Assembly (NCBI GenBank): GCA_947650365.1
Contig: OX393553.1
Coordinates: forward strand, 39,652,449 to 39,716,448
Direction of reading: 5' to 3'
Origin: Chamaelirium japonicum
Taxonomy: Eukaryota; Streptophyta; Magnoliopsida; Liliales; Melanthiaceae
Length of the DNA: 64,000 nucleotides
Shown here one piece after another: positions 43,301 through 56,500 of the stretch. The translations under genes and the position numbers were made by a program. The notes below the pieces were generated by a model that was not told the origin of the DNA, searched no databases, and saw nothing but the letters and a program-made list of their open reading frames with translations. The stretch's first letter is position 1, and each line of letters starts with the position of its first letter.

Positions 43301-46300
43301 ATCCCGCTAGATGACGTCTATTATTTAGTTGACTTTTGATGTTAGTGGGATCCCATCACATATGGTTATGCCACCATTAGGTCAACACCCGATTAGTCGG
43401 GTGTGCCTATTTGGCCAGCATCGAAATCAAAGATGAGATGGAGATCCATTGAACATCAATTGTCAAATCTATAAGCGAGGCGCCATGACTAGTGGGAGTC
43501 CTTTCCAGTGAGTCTGACTCTAAGATTAGCTCCAGAGCATTAGCGTGATAACCAATTTTGCAAAGCATCGATATTCTTGGAATATGTAATGTGACCCTTG
43601 AATGGAGAAATCCACTTGAGGCAGGGACTATGATATTCCAAGAGTGATTAATGCTATGCGAAAGGCTTGAACGCTAGTGGGAGCATGGTGTGACCAGGGT
43701 CTAGTATTTAGGAGGTCGCTACCTTTGCATTAGCATAAATTCATACTCGCAAAATAACCCTCAGAATTATAAGGGATGTAATAGAGGAATTTTTTAGAAA
43801 TCCTCTGGCCTCCACGGCTAATCACTTCGTACTCGGGTGGAAGGGCATAACTCAACAACCCCCTCGGATGAGAGCTGTGTTTTTCTATGCCAAGCTACTT
43901 AGTGATCTCCTTCGGGATATGGCGGTTACGGTGCCAAGTGTTCAGGCTTTACTCACCCTCGTGGGGGCCGTTAGAATTCCCGTGCCGTAATTGCCGAAGC
44001 TCGTGGGTAAGCATCCTAAGTACGCGTGAGCTATTCGTTGCGAAGACAACGGTGATCACGTGGTACTGGCCAAAAGATAACCATGGTCCATCAAAGCCCG
44101 TAGTTGGCAGATTTGGATAGGGTCAAGGGAAAGACCCGTGTAAGCGAAAGACCTGCACACTGCCCCCTCGGACAGGTGTAGCCTACTCCGAGATCTTACA
44201 TACATGGTTAATTAATCCATAGAGATGGCTTCGCTTGAGGGTAGCGTTGTCATATGGATATAATTAGCTTGTTTTAAAAATCTATAAAAATAAGTTTTCA
44301 TGCATCTCATATATTCAATCTTTTATTTTCAGATGACCAAGTTAGACCCCCTGTCCGCTATCCTAAATGACCACAAACTTAACGGTCCCAACTATGCGGA
44401 CTGGAAGCGCAACCTGTACCTAGTCTTAAGGATAGGTAAACACATGTCAGCCCTGAATGACCCTGAGCCGGATTTGCCAGGACCCAATGCCACAGAGGCA
44501 CAGTTAAAGGCTTTTACTGACTGGAAGGAATCTAATGAGATATGTAAATGCTATATTATAGCATCCTTACAAACAACTCTGCAGAAGCAAGTCGAGGAGA
44601 TGCCCGACGCTTCTGACATGATATTGTATTTGAAGAAGATGTTTGAAGGTCACAATCGCGTTACGCGATACCTTACCATCAAGAAACTCGTTGGCACTAA
44701 GATGTCCAATGGGACGCTGGTTCGGGAACACATGATGAAAATGTTTGGGTTCCAGAACGAACTAGCAACCATGGACATTGTGCTAGAAGGCGAGGTAATG
44801 ACAGACATCTTCCTCTCGTCACTGTCTGGAGCCTTTGAAGGCTTTATCACCAATTTTAATTTAAACAAGTTGGCTATGACAAATGCAGAGCTTCTGGGAG
44901 CTCTCCAGGCAGCTGAGGATGGCTTCAAGCAGAAGGGCGAAGCACTTCACGTGCAACGCAGATCCTTCAAGAAGCCTGGTAAACCTCAAGGCAAGATACA
45001 TAAGAAGAAACCTAAGTCAGCGCCTGTGCAGGACTCTGATGGGGCCTCTAGGTCTGGAGAATCAAAGAAACCGGGCACGAAGTGTTTCCGGTGTGGCCAG
45101 AAGGGTCATTGGAAGAAGGACTGCAAGAAGCCTCAGAATGCTGGAGAAGGTAATTTACAACTCTTAGTTGTTGAATCATTTCTTTCAAGTAATAGTTCTT
45201 TTGCTAGTTGGATTGTGGATTCAGGATCCACTAACCATGCCTGTAACTCTCTTAAGGGGTTTCGGGAAAGCAGAAGGTTGCTTGATGGAGAGGTGACCTT
45301 GAGCATGGGAACTGAGGCCGTGGCTACTGCTGAAGCTATTGGAGATGTTACTCTTAGTTTTTCGAATAATAAGACTTTGACTCTTAGAGATGTCTTTTAT
45401 GTACCGTCCTTGCGACGTAACTTAATTTCTGTTTCTTCTTTAGTTAATGAAGGTTATTCAGTTTATTTTGATACTTCTGGTGTGTCTTTTAAACTGAATG
45501 GAACTTTTATAATAAGAGGAATGGTACAGAATCATCTCTATATTGTCAGTCCTAAATTTGAGAAAGATAACATAATAACTTCAGCATTTAATGTTAATTC
45601 ATCTAAGCGTAAGAAACCTTTGGAGAATTTAACCCAATTGTGGCACTTACGGCTTGGGCATATTGCCTTAGATAGGATCCATAGGTTGGTAAAGGCCGGG
45701 CTTCTGGAAACAGATCCTACGGAGATCCTTCCCACCTGTGAATCCTGCCTGGAAGGCAAGATGACCAAGAGGGCCTTCAAAGGCCAAGGAGTGAGAGCTA
45801 CTGAGGTATTGGAGTTAATCCATTCAGATGTATGTGGACCCATGAGCGTCAAGGCGATAGGAGGCCATGAGTACTTCATCACTTTTACAGATGATTACTC
45901 AAGATATGGTTACATTTACCTTATGCATCGGAAGTCGGAATCCTTTGACATGTTCAAAGAGTTCAGGGCTGAAGTAGAAAAGCAGACATGTAAATGTATA
46001 AAAACCCTTCGATCTGATCGAGGAGGTGAATACCTATCTGACGAGTTCCTTGGGTATTTGGTGGAGCATGGGATAACATCCCAGTTAACTGCTCCAGGTA
46101 CCCCACAACAGAATGGAGTCTCTGAGAGAAGGAATCAAACCTTATTGGACATGGTTCGAAGCATGATGAGTTATGCCTGTTTACCAATGACCTTTTGGGG
46201 ATATGCCCTTCAGACAACAGCATATGTTCTGAACCACGTTTCGTCTAAATCAGTGCCTCAGACCCCTAGAGAACTGTGGTCAAGGCAAAAGCCAACACTA

Positions 46301-49300
46301 CAGCATTTCAGAATATGGGGATGTCCTGCACATGTGCGGATAGACAAGAGGGAAAAGATGGAGCCAAAGTCCAAAGCATGTCTGTTTGTAGGGTATCCCA
46401 AAGAGACTAAAGGTGGACTATTTTATGATCCTGAGGAAAAGAAGGTAATCGTTTCAACGAATGCCATTTTCCTAGAACATGATTATGTTATGGACCACAA
46501 GCCTGCTAGTAAGGTAGTTCTGGATGAGCTACTGGGTACTAGATCAGAGAGCGCATCCGAAAGCATAGTGGGAGCTGACATTACAGATAATAATATACTA
46601 GATACTGTAGAACCTATTAATCCTGTAACACCACCACCACCTCGTCGCAGTGGGAGAAACATCAGAGCTCCTGACAGATACTATGGAGAAACCTTATTGG
46701 TTGATCCAGAGGGTCAGGAGGATGACCCACTGAGCTACGATGAGGCAGTGGGAGCTTCTGACAGCTCTGACTGGCAAAAGGCTATGGAGGCAGAAATTGA
46801 ATCAATGTCCCATAACGCAGTCTGGACTCTTGTTACACCATCATCCAATATTAAACCTATTGGGTATAAGTGGGTGTATAAGAAGAAGAGAGGATCCGAT
46901 GGTACAATAGAGACTTATAAAGCTAGATTAGTTGCCAAGGGTTATACCTAGAGAGAAGGGATCGACTTTGACGAAACCTTCTCGCCGGTAGCTATGATAA
47001 AGTCTATTCGGATCCTCCTATCCATTGCAGCCCATTACAACTGGGAGATCTGGCAAATGGATGTCAAGACAGCATTCCTCAATGGAAATTTGGAAGAAGA
47101 CATTTATATGATTCAGCCACCAGGCTTTGAGTCAGAGGGTCAGGAACATCTAGTTTGCAAGTTGCAGAAGTCCATTTATGGACTAAAGCAAGCATCTAGA
47201 AGTTGGAACATCCGTTTTGATCAGGCAATCCAGTCGTATGGATTTACTCAAAACGAGGATGAACCATGTGTATACAAGAGGACTGATAAGACCACAGTAG
47301 TATATTTGATACTTTACGTAGACGATATTCTACTCATTGGAAATGATGTAGGAACATTGTCAACGGTAAAGGTCTGGTTGTCAACACAGTTCGATATGAA
47401 AGACCTAGGTGAAGCGAGTTATGTTTTGGGGATCAAGGTAACACGTGATCGCCAGAACATGATTCTCTCGCTATCACAGGCTGCGTATATAGATAAGGTT
47501 ATGGCTAGATTTGACATGCAAAACTCCAAGAAGGGTTTTGTGCCATTTAGACATGGCGTAAAACTGTCTAAGGATCAATGTCCTAAGACACCTGAGGAGA
47601 GAGCAGAAATGCAGAAGATACCTTATGCTTCGGCATTAGGTAGTCTAATGTATGCTATGCATTGTACAAGGCCTGATATCTGTTTCGCAGTAGGAATGAT
47701 GGGTCGGTTTCAGTCGAATCCGGGTCCAGATCACTGGACAGCAGTGAAGTGTATACTCAAGTACCTTCGTAGAACAAGGGACTATGAGTTAGTAAAAACC
47801 TCACTCTGCCGGACCTCACTGTTGGCCGACCCTAGTAGTGAGGCACCTTGCTAGGGCCGGCCCTATGATGTAGGGATAAGAATCCCTCATTTATAGGGCC
47901 GGCCATATAGATAGGGATGGGGCGATAAAAACGGTTAAGATCGAGCCCTAAAAAGTGAGAAAACGGATAAATACGCGGAGAGATAAAAAGGAGATAATGG
48001 AGAGATAATGAGAGGGGGTCATTATCCCCTTGGATCCTTATCCAAGGGGGTTGGCCGGCCCTATAAAAGGACCTATGGGGCGCCGGCCCCATGTGCTAGA
48101 AAATCCGAACCCCCCCTCCTCTCATCTCTCTAGTTCTCTCCCGTTTTATCTCCCGTTTCCTGCTTGCTACTTCGTCTTCCTCGCGTGGAATTCTGAAGAA
48201 GGAGAAGGGTCGTTCTTCGGAGGCACTCAGAGATCCGAGAGCGACGTTCTGTGCATCGTGTGAGATCGGGTGAACAAGAAGGTAATATCTCCATTCGTAC
48301 CATCGGCATCTTCGCGAACGATCTTCCGTCTCCATCGACAAAGAAGACAATTCTCCGCGGTTAAAAGATCCGTACGAAAGGTATGTGTAATCTAATATGT
48401 AGATCTAGCGAGCATTATGATTTGCATGCATGCTAGTTAATCATTGCGCTAGATTGCCGTTAGGGGTTTTCGATTCTCGTGCATACACATGCACACATAT
48501 GTAGATTAGTTTCCATAAAAGTTTAAATAGTGTAACGTGCACCATGAACGGTCTTTCGACCGCCAAATCGCTTCCGCTGCGAGCCTCTGACCCAGATTAA
48601 ACTCCAACAGTTACGTGTTCTTTCGTGAATAGAGAGCCATTATTATATGGTAGTCAACTGAGTTGAAGACTAGATAGATTGGTCCCATGTAGCATAAATC
48701 AGTTCGCAGCTATAATCAGGTTGGTCGTCTTTTCATGATAAACTGTTAGGAATGACAGTGCATGGGGAGTTTTCACCATGGTCATTACTAGGCACAGTGT
48801 CTATGGACGAACGGAACCAACATGGTGCACAGATTGGTGAGCTGACACCGGTGCACCAAGCTGTGTTTCTGCTTAGGGTAAAATGATCTTAAATCCTAAG
48901 GAATTACATCTGGTGGGCTAACCAATTGTGTAGTGCTTTGGTATACCAATGTGTGAGGGTCCAGTTACGTAATCCAAAACCATGGTAAACTGAGTTACCC
49001 GGCTAGTGTCGTATCAGCGTGCCACTCTTGCATGCCATCTATACCCCTTATGAGAGGTGCATTCCTTGGTCTGACTTACGTTGTACCAAATCCAGGCCTG
49101 GTGGTCATCAGTCGGACTATTGACTAGGTTTAATTACTCGACGGGGTAATCAGTGATACGACGTATGTGGTCAACCTGGAAGGAATTGAGTCATATAAGC
49201 ACTCGAGTCGGACGGTATTCTCTACTACTCAAGTTGCGTCATGGAACCAAATAGAGAGACAACGAGTTTTCCACTACTAAGCAGAGAGTAGGGGTATGTG

Positions 49301-50663
49301 GGAGAACATAGTAAGTCCAGGGGAATTAAAGTGTAGCCTGTGCCGTACTCTGGGTGGCCACACAGGTTAACTAAGTTTCAAAGGATTAATGGTACACTCG
49401 GATGGTGTGTTGATTTAGTTCAAGTTGAAAGTCATGCATGAACCCTGGTCCCTGAAGGTTCCACCTTATCGATATTATGTACGATCCTTAAACCATCTCC
49501 TCGGAACACAGGACACAGTTAGAGGAATCAAGAAGTGTAAACCCAAACTCTGTGTGTGCTTTGCACTAGTGCACGATAGATGCGTAACTACGTGCGTGTA
49601 CTAAAGGGAAACCCTAGACTAGTACAGAGACACATATAGTTATCCCTTGTCATAAGTAGATTTCACTATATGGGTGCGATGCATCGGGATATATTGCGAG
49701 TTGATTGGTTGACTTTACTAGGGGCACCCTTTGGGAGCCTCGGTGAATAGTGAAAGCACTAATGAACTTCACTTATATATAAGTGTCTTGATAAGTCGTG
49801 TACACAAGGGGAGGCAAACTAGCGACATAGGGGTGTTGTAGTCAAACCATAAGCCACTATACACTAGTAGGGGGTCAACCCTAGATATGGGAGACCAAGT
49901 CAAGGCCGACCCCTATTATTTAGGGATTTAAATCCCCCTTTATAGGGCTGGCCATAGGGATTAAATAGAAGGCTTTGACCAGGTCAAAACCACTCCTATA
50001 AGTTAGGAAAGCGGAGAAATTTGAGGAGAGATAAAGGGAGAGAAAAGAGGAGGGAGGCCCTATCTTCTAGGGAGCTCAATCCTAGAAGGAGCCAGCCCTA
50101 TTTAAGAGCAGAGGGAGAGAGGGGACCGCCTCCATGCTTGCCATACCTGAGCCTTCTTTCACTTTCTCTTTCTCTCTCTCTCTTGTTTGCTTATTCTCTC
50201 TTGTCTCTTTCGTCTTCCTTGCATGCGACTTCGTCTTCCTTGCATGGAGTTTCATAGAAGAAGGGTCATTCTTCAAAGACACCCAAAGATTCGAGAGTGA
50301 TGTTCCGTGCATCGTGTGAGATTAGTTGAACAAGAAGGCATTGTTTTTCTACAAATCGATAGCTTCTTCGTGGACGATCTTCCGTCTCCATCGATAAAGA
50401 AGATAATTCTCCGCGGTTAAAAGATCCACACAAATGTACATAAATTTCTAGCACGTAGATCTATCATAATCATTGAATTGCATACATGCTAGATATTCAT
50501 TATGCTAGATTACCATTAGGATGTTCGATTCACGTGCACACACATGTATACATATGTAGATTAGTTTCTAAGAAAGTTTTAATCGTGTAACGTGCACCAC
50601 GAACAATCTTTTGACCGATAAATTGCTTCCATTGCGAGCATCTACCATAGTATTTTTTCAACA
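40363..50663 (+). mobile_element. Level 1: solo LTR of the same copia family, inserted in level 0
   Basis: The pieces 40363-40466 and 48615-50663 make one LTR of about 2.15 kb. It begins TGTTAGAATTGGTGTGTTCT and ends TTTTTTCAACA. The flanks GTTAC (40358-40362) and GTTAT (50664-50668) form a 5 bp duplication with one change. It differs from the level 2 LTR by roughly a fifth of bases, so the family had diverged before the youngest insertion. It is a fossil without coding sequence. Confidence 0.75.
40467..48609 (+). mobile_element. Level 2: Ty1/copia retrotransposon, young but broken
   Basis: The 5' LTR is 40467-42587 (TGTTAGGATT...CCAACA, TATAAAA at 42040), with a primer site TTGGTATCAGAGC (initiator-tRNA-Met type) right after it. 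A leader of about 1.7 kb follows, then a gag start near 44333. The CCHC knuckle CFRCGQKGHWKKDC is near 45083. The protease motif is DSGSTNHACN. Integrase motifs are HLRLGHIALDR, HSDVCGP and GTPQQNGVSERR. Reverse transcriptase motifs are DVKTAFLNGNLEEDIYM and LYVDDILLIGND. The 3' LTR is 47792-48609. The duplication GTTAC at 40462-40466 and 48610-48614 is perfect. By eye the LTRs differ at about 14 of 805 shared bases (1.7%), suggesting under a million years at commonly used plant rates. It appears broken, with about two breaks. The gene order PR-INT-RT is copia; the lineage may be Tork-like but is unproven. Confidence 0.85.
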
Positions 50664-52668
50664 GTTATATGATTAAAATTTCACTAAAACCAATCTATAT
50701 ATGCGTGGACGTGAATCGAATATCCTAACGTCAATCCAGTGTTGTGAATATCTAGCATGCATGCATTCGAAATTATGCTATATCTATGTGTTAGAGTATT
50801 GCATACTTTTTTGTGCGGATCTTTTAACTACGGAGAATTATCTTCTTTGTCGATGGAGACGGACGATGGTCCGTGAAGAAACCGACAGTTTGCATGAAGA
50901 TGATGCCTTCTTTGTTCATCGTATCTTACACACATTGTTCTCAGATCTCTGAGTACCTCCGAAAAACAACCCTTCTCCATCTACGAAACACCACACGAGG
51001 AAGACGAAGTTGCAAGCGAGGGAGACGAAAGAGACGAGAGAAAAGGAGATAAAGGGAGGGTCGACGAAGGCAACACTAGGGCTGGTCCCTTTTCTCCCTC
51101 TGCTCTTTTATAGGACTGACCCCTTCTAGGATTAGCTTTCCTAAAAGCTAGCCCCTTACTATTTCTCCATTTAGTATTTATCTCTTCTTAACTTATAGGG
51201 CTTCTAAGACTTAGTCAAACCCTAGGATTTATCTTTATAGCCGGCCTCTATAGAATAGGCAAACCCCTAAAAACAAGGGGGCCAGCCTTGACTTGGTCTC
51301 CCAACACCTAAGGCTGGCCCCTCTAGTGCATAGTGATGTATGGTATTACCAAAACACCCCTATTTCACTTGATGGTCGTCCCAAGTGAGCGAGAACTAGC
51401 AAGACACTCATAATTGTGGTGCAATAGTGACTTCACTATTCTCTGGGGTGCCCTTGGTAAACACATAGGGTACCTCTAATAAAGTCAACTCGCAACATGT
51501 CCCGATATATCGCACCTATGTGGTGAAGTTCACTTATGGTAAGGGATAACTACGTGTGTTTCTATACTACTCTAGGATTTTCCCTTAGTACACACATGAA
51601 GCTATGCATCTATCGTGCACTAGTGCGAAGCATACACGGAGCATAGGTTTGGACTTCTCGTTTCTTTTAACCGCGTTATGTGTTTCAAGGAGATGGTTTA
51701 AGGACCGTATATAATATGGATAAGGTGGAACATTTAGGGACCAATGTTCATGGCTTCTAACTTGGACTCGATTGACACACTACCCGAGTGTGCCATCGAC
51801 CCTTTATGTCTGAGTTAACTTACGTAGCCACCCAGAATGCGATGCAGGCTGCACTCCAATTCTCCCGGATTTACTATGTTCTCTCGCATACCCATGCTCT
51901 CTGCTTAGTAATGGTAAACTTATTGTCCCTCCACTTAGTGCCATAACGCGACTCGAGCGGTGGAGAATATCATCAGATTCAAGTGCTCATATTACTTGGT
52001 TCCTTCCAGATTAACTACATATATCGTACCATCGATTACCCTGTCGAGTAACCAGATCCGGTCAATAGTTCAACTTATGATCATCATGCATGGGTTTAAT
52101 ACGACGTAAGTAAGACCAAGGAACGCACCTCCCGTTAGGGGTGTGGATGACATACAGGAGTGGCACACTGATGCGACACCAATCGGGTAACCCAACACAC
52201 CGTGTTTTTTGATCATATAATTGGTCCCTCACACATTGGTGTGCCAAATTACACAACTGGTTAACCCACCAGTCATGGTTCTTCAGGGTTTAGGACCGTT
52301 TTACCCTAAGCAAAAACATGGCTTAATACACCGGTATCTTCTCATTGATTTATGCACCGTGTTGGTTCTGTTCGGCCACAGACACTGTGCTTGGTGATGA
52401 CCATGGTAAAGACACACATGCACTGTAATCCCCAATAACTTATCATGATAAGACGACCAACCTTATCATAGCTGCAAACTGATTTAAGTTACATACTACC
52501 AATTCACTTAGTCTACAACTCAGTGGACTACCATGGCTCTCTGTTCTAACAAGAACACGTAACAATATTATATACCAATATGCATCTCATATAATAACAT
52601 TCATTATTTATTAATTGATCAAAAACCAAAGATTTACAAACTTAGAACACACCAATTCTAGCAACTCT

Positions 52669-53565
52669 CTCTTCTCTTCTTCCTTCCTTCTTCTCTTCTT
52701 TTTCTCTCTTCCTTCCTTCCTCTCTCTTAGCTTCTTGTTCTCTCTTCGTTCTTCAATTTACTCTCCCAACCATCTACCCTAGAAGAACAACTGTGTTCAT
52801 CGGCTGCATTGTTCCCACGAGCATCCAAGAGTCTTAAAGGGAGCACTGTGCCCTCTCTCTCTCTATAACCTCCTCTTCTCCGTAATGATCTAAAGAACCC
52901 CTTTGGTAGTCACCACACCTTGCTTCAATTAACCTAGAGCTAGGACCGACTCGATCCAAGTTGAGGCCTAAGGCAAAAAACTTTAAATAAATATAAATAA
53001 TATTAATTGATTTACTATATCATAGAAATTTATTTTAACTGGGCCTTAAATTATACGTTTATATGGGGTGCTAGGCTTTTTAAGTAGTTTTTGGGCCTTT
53101 TTTGTAGATGGGGCCTTAGCTGTTTATATTTTTTTCGGCCTTGAAGGCTTTCTGTTCAAATCGGGACTTATGGTCAAGATGGCCTTATGGTCAAGGCGGC
53201 CTTGACTAGAGCCCCCCATGTTTCCCCTTTTATAAAGAAGCAAACATATGTTCGTAGGAAAACCAAAACCAGTCCAGAAAATGGTCCGACCAGAGACCTG
53301 ACCCGCTTGCCAGCCCCGATTCACCTGGTGCGAAATTTCTTGGGTTTCTATCCGGCTCTAGCCGCCAGTTTCGCCTGGGCGAATCAGTTTTTCCTGATGC
53401 ATTCCTGCTGCTCCAAGTCTTCAAACTGGTGGGATTTCTTTGGCCTTTCTTATCCGTCTTGGATACGATCCCTAGTCCTATTCAAACTTGATCTCGTCCA
53501 CACAGAGAGCCTCGATCCAGATTCGGCTTTCACAAGCCAAATCCTAACATATAACACCACTGAAA
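52669..53565. other. Spacer between the copia nest and the second copia element
   Basis: A CT-rich stretch (52669-52745) and a GGGCCTTA/GGGGCCTT-rich AT-rich segment (53045-53120) are present. The 140-residue frame at 53187-53609 runs into an LTR and has no known domain, so it is not called a gene. Confidence 0.4.
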
Positions 53566-53570
53566 ATATT

Positions 53571-56500
53571 CTGATGAGAGAATGTGGCTCAAAGGCCAAG
53601 TATAAATAGATACAAGGATACTTGCACAGCAAGTCAGATACAAGCACACTCTCTTCTCCTATATGCACCTACTCTCTACATATACCACACATGTATACAC
53701 AAAATATCTTACCCCCCCCCCCCCCACCCAAACTCACGGTGAGTCAAACAAAGTGAGTTTGCTAGTTAGAAACCGGAATCGATGAGTAGGGTGAGATTTT
53801 GTGAAGAAATCCGTAATCTGCTCAGCGGAGGAAACATGTGGGAGAGAGTTGGTCTCGGCCTCATAGTGCTCGCGGGTGAAGTGACAGTCGATCTCGATAT
53901 GCTTCGTTCACTCATGAAAGATCGGATTCCAAGCAATCTAAATGGCGCTCCGGTTGTCACAACAGAGAGCAGTAGGTGAAGAGACGTTAACCCCAAAGTC
54001 TGAGAGAAGGTACCTGACATGGATGATTTCTTTGGTGGTTGAAGCCATAACGCGATACTCGGCCTCGGTGTTGGAGAGGGAAACAACTTTTGTTTCTTGC
54101 TTCTCCATGAGATAAGAGGATCACCAGCCCAGTCAGCATCAGAGAAGGCTCGAAGAACCAGAGATGAGTCTGTGGGCATAAGGAGAGATTGGTTAATGGA
54201 TCCCCGTAGGTACCGAAGAATCCATAGAAGTGCTACATAGTGAACAGAGCGAGAAGCCTGAACAAACTGGCTGACAATGCTGACAGTATGAGCAATGTCA
54301 GGTCTGGTAAGTAGACAGGCTGGCTTACAATCTGCCTGTAGTGAGTGGGATCGGAAAGGGGCTCTCTGTCCATAGGTCGAAGCTTAACATTAAGCTCCTC
54401 AGGTGTATCTGCAACCTTTTGATCAACCAGTACAGCTCGAGTTAGAATATCTAAGGTATAGCGCTGCTAAGTGATGAGGATGCCATACCGACTCTGTACT
54501 ATCTCAAGACCAAGGAAGTAGCGGAGATGACCCAAATCCTTCATCTGAAACTATCGGTGGAGGTGACCTTTGAGCGATGCCACACTGGTAACATCATCGC
54601 CTGTGATGATCATGTCATCAACGTAGAGAAGAAGAAGAACCCGCCCCCGCGATGAGGACCGTACAAACAGAGAATAATACTGGGAGCTCTCCGAGAAACC
54701 AATCCGACGAATAGCATTGCGACTCAAACCAAGCACGAGGAGCCTGCTTGAGGCCGTAAACTGCACGATGAAGAAGGCAGGCATGCTGGGGAGGCGTAGA
54801 GTAGCCCGGATACGGTTTCATGTAAACAACCTCAGAAAGAGTTTCGTCAAGAAAGACGTTCTTTATATCCATCTGAAAGAGGGGCCACTGTCTAATTACA
54901 ACAACAACAAGAAGAGTGTGAACAGTTGTCATCTGAGCGACCAGAGCAAAAGTCTCGTCATAGTCGATGCCATCCTCCTGAGTAAAGCCACGCGCAATGA
55001 GCCTGGCATTGTGCCGCTCAATAGAGCCATCAGGATGATGTTTGACCTTGTAGACCCATTTGCACCTGATAGGCTCAACTCCAGCGGGGAGAGGGACAAC
55101 AGACCAGGTTCCAGTCTAAGCAAATGCCTGAAGCTCCTCGTCTATAGCTTTCTGCCACTCGAGGTACTGAGCGGCCTCACGGTATGAGCGGGGCTCGGAA
55201 GGGGTGGCATGAATAGATATAAGGAAAACCTGGTATGATGGAGCATATGAGCGGGCTGCAACAAACAAATTTAGCTTGGTAGGCGGGCGACGGTCACGCA
55301 TAGGATAGCGGCGTTCTGGTGTTGTGGCACGACCTTCAGTTGGTGGAGGAGGAACCGGTGGTGAGGTCGGGAGAGGAGACGCAGAAGGAGACTCAGGAGG
55401 AGTTATAGGCTCAGGAGAAGGAGCCTCAAATGAAGGCACAGAGGTAGACGGTGAGACCAGAGGGGGTGCACAGGGGTTGAGCCTATAGGAATCGGCTAGT
55501 GGACATGACAGAACAGAGGAAGATACAGACGGGGAAGACTCGAGACTTGGGGACTCAGAGGAGAGGAAGCGAAGATCCTGAGAAGTAGGGGATTAAAAGG
55601 GAACATCCTCAAAGAAGGTGACATATCATGCTAGGCGAAGTCGGCGAGCAATAGGATCATAACAACGATAACCCTTATGCTCAGTACTGAGGCCCAGAAG
55701 AACACACTTAGCTGCCTTTGAAGATAGTTTGTTGTGTTCATGGGGTGGCAGTAACACGAAACAAGTGTAACCAAAAACACGAAACATGTCATAAGAGGGA
55801 GGAGATAAGAAGAGACGCTCATGAGGAGAGGAACCAAACAGAAAGGAAGAGGGAGTAATGTTAATTAAATTAACAGAGGTAAGGACTGCTTCTGCCCAAA
55901 AGGAGTGAAGAACAGAGGAGGAGAGAAGAAGAGAACGAGTAGTCTCAAGGATGTGACGATGCTTGCGCTTAGCAACACCGTTTTGTTGGTGAGTGTGCAG
56001 ACAAGACTGCTGAAAAATGGTGCTGTGAGACTTTAGGAGAGATCGCTTAGAGAGAAACTCACGGGCACAATCAGATCGAAAAAGTCTTGATACGGAAGTG
56101 AAACTGGGTTTGAAACATATTGGTGAAGGCAGTGTAAATAGAGAAGACCTCAGAACGGCGACGAAGTAAATAGACCCATGTAAAACGAGAGTAATCATCA
56201 ATGAAACAAATATAATAAAGATATCCATTTATAGATGACATAGGCGAAGGCTCCCAAATATCTGAATGAACAAGCTCAAATGGAGCAGTAGATCTAAACT
56301 CGGTGGGACGAAAAAGAGAGGCTGTGAGCTTAGCAAGCTTATAACCTGTACAAGGAGAAAGAGGAGAAAAGGAAACACGACCTAAAGCCCCAGACTGAAA
56401 AAGGTTTTTAAGTCATTGCCGGACACGTACGTGATCTAATCTTCTGTGCCACAAGTCGGCAGCAGACGAACTAACACCACAAGAACTATTAGAATAAGGA

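Larger units (their letters stand above)
40285..52663 (-). mobile_element. Level 0: solo LTR of a Ty1/copia family, interrupted by later insertions
   Basis: The pieces 40285-40362 and 50664-52663 together make one LTR of about 2.07 kb in minus orientation. It begins, on its own strand, TGCTAGAATTGGTGTGTTCT and ends at CCAACA (plus strand TGTTGG at 40285). The 5 bp duplication ACTCT (40280-40284 and 52664-52668) is perfect. It is a fossil without internal domains, and the oldest layer of the nest. It was later interrupted near its 3' end by the level 1 LTR. Confidence 0.8.

Noticed and set aside
53187-53609. Plus-strand frame of 140 residues
   Set aside because: It reads into the copia LTR at 53571 and shows no known domain.
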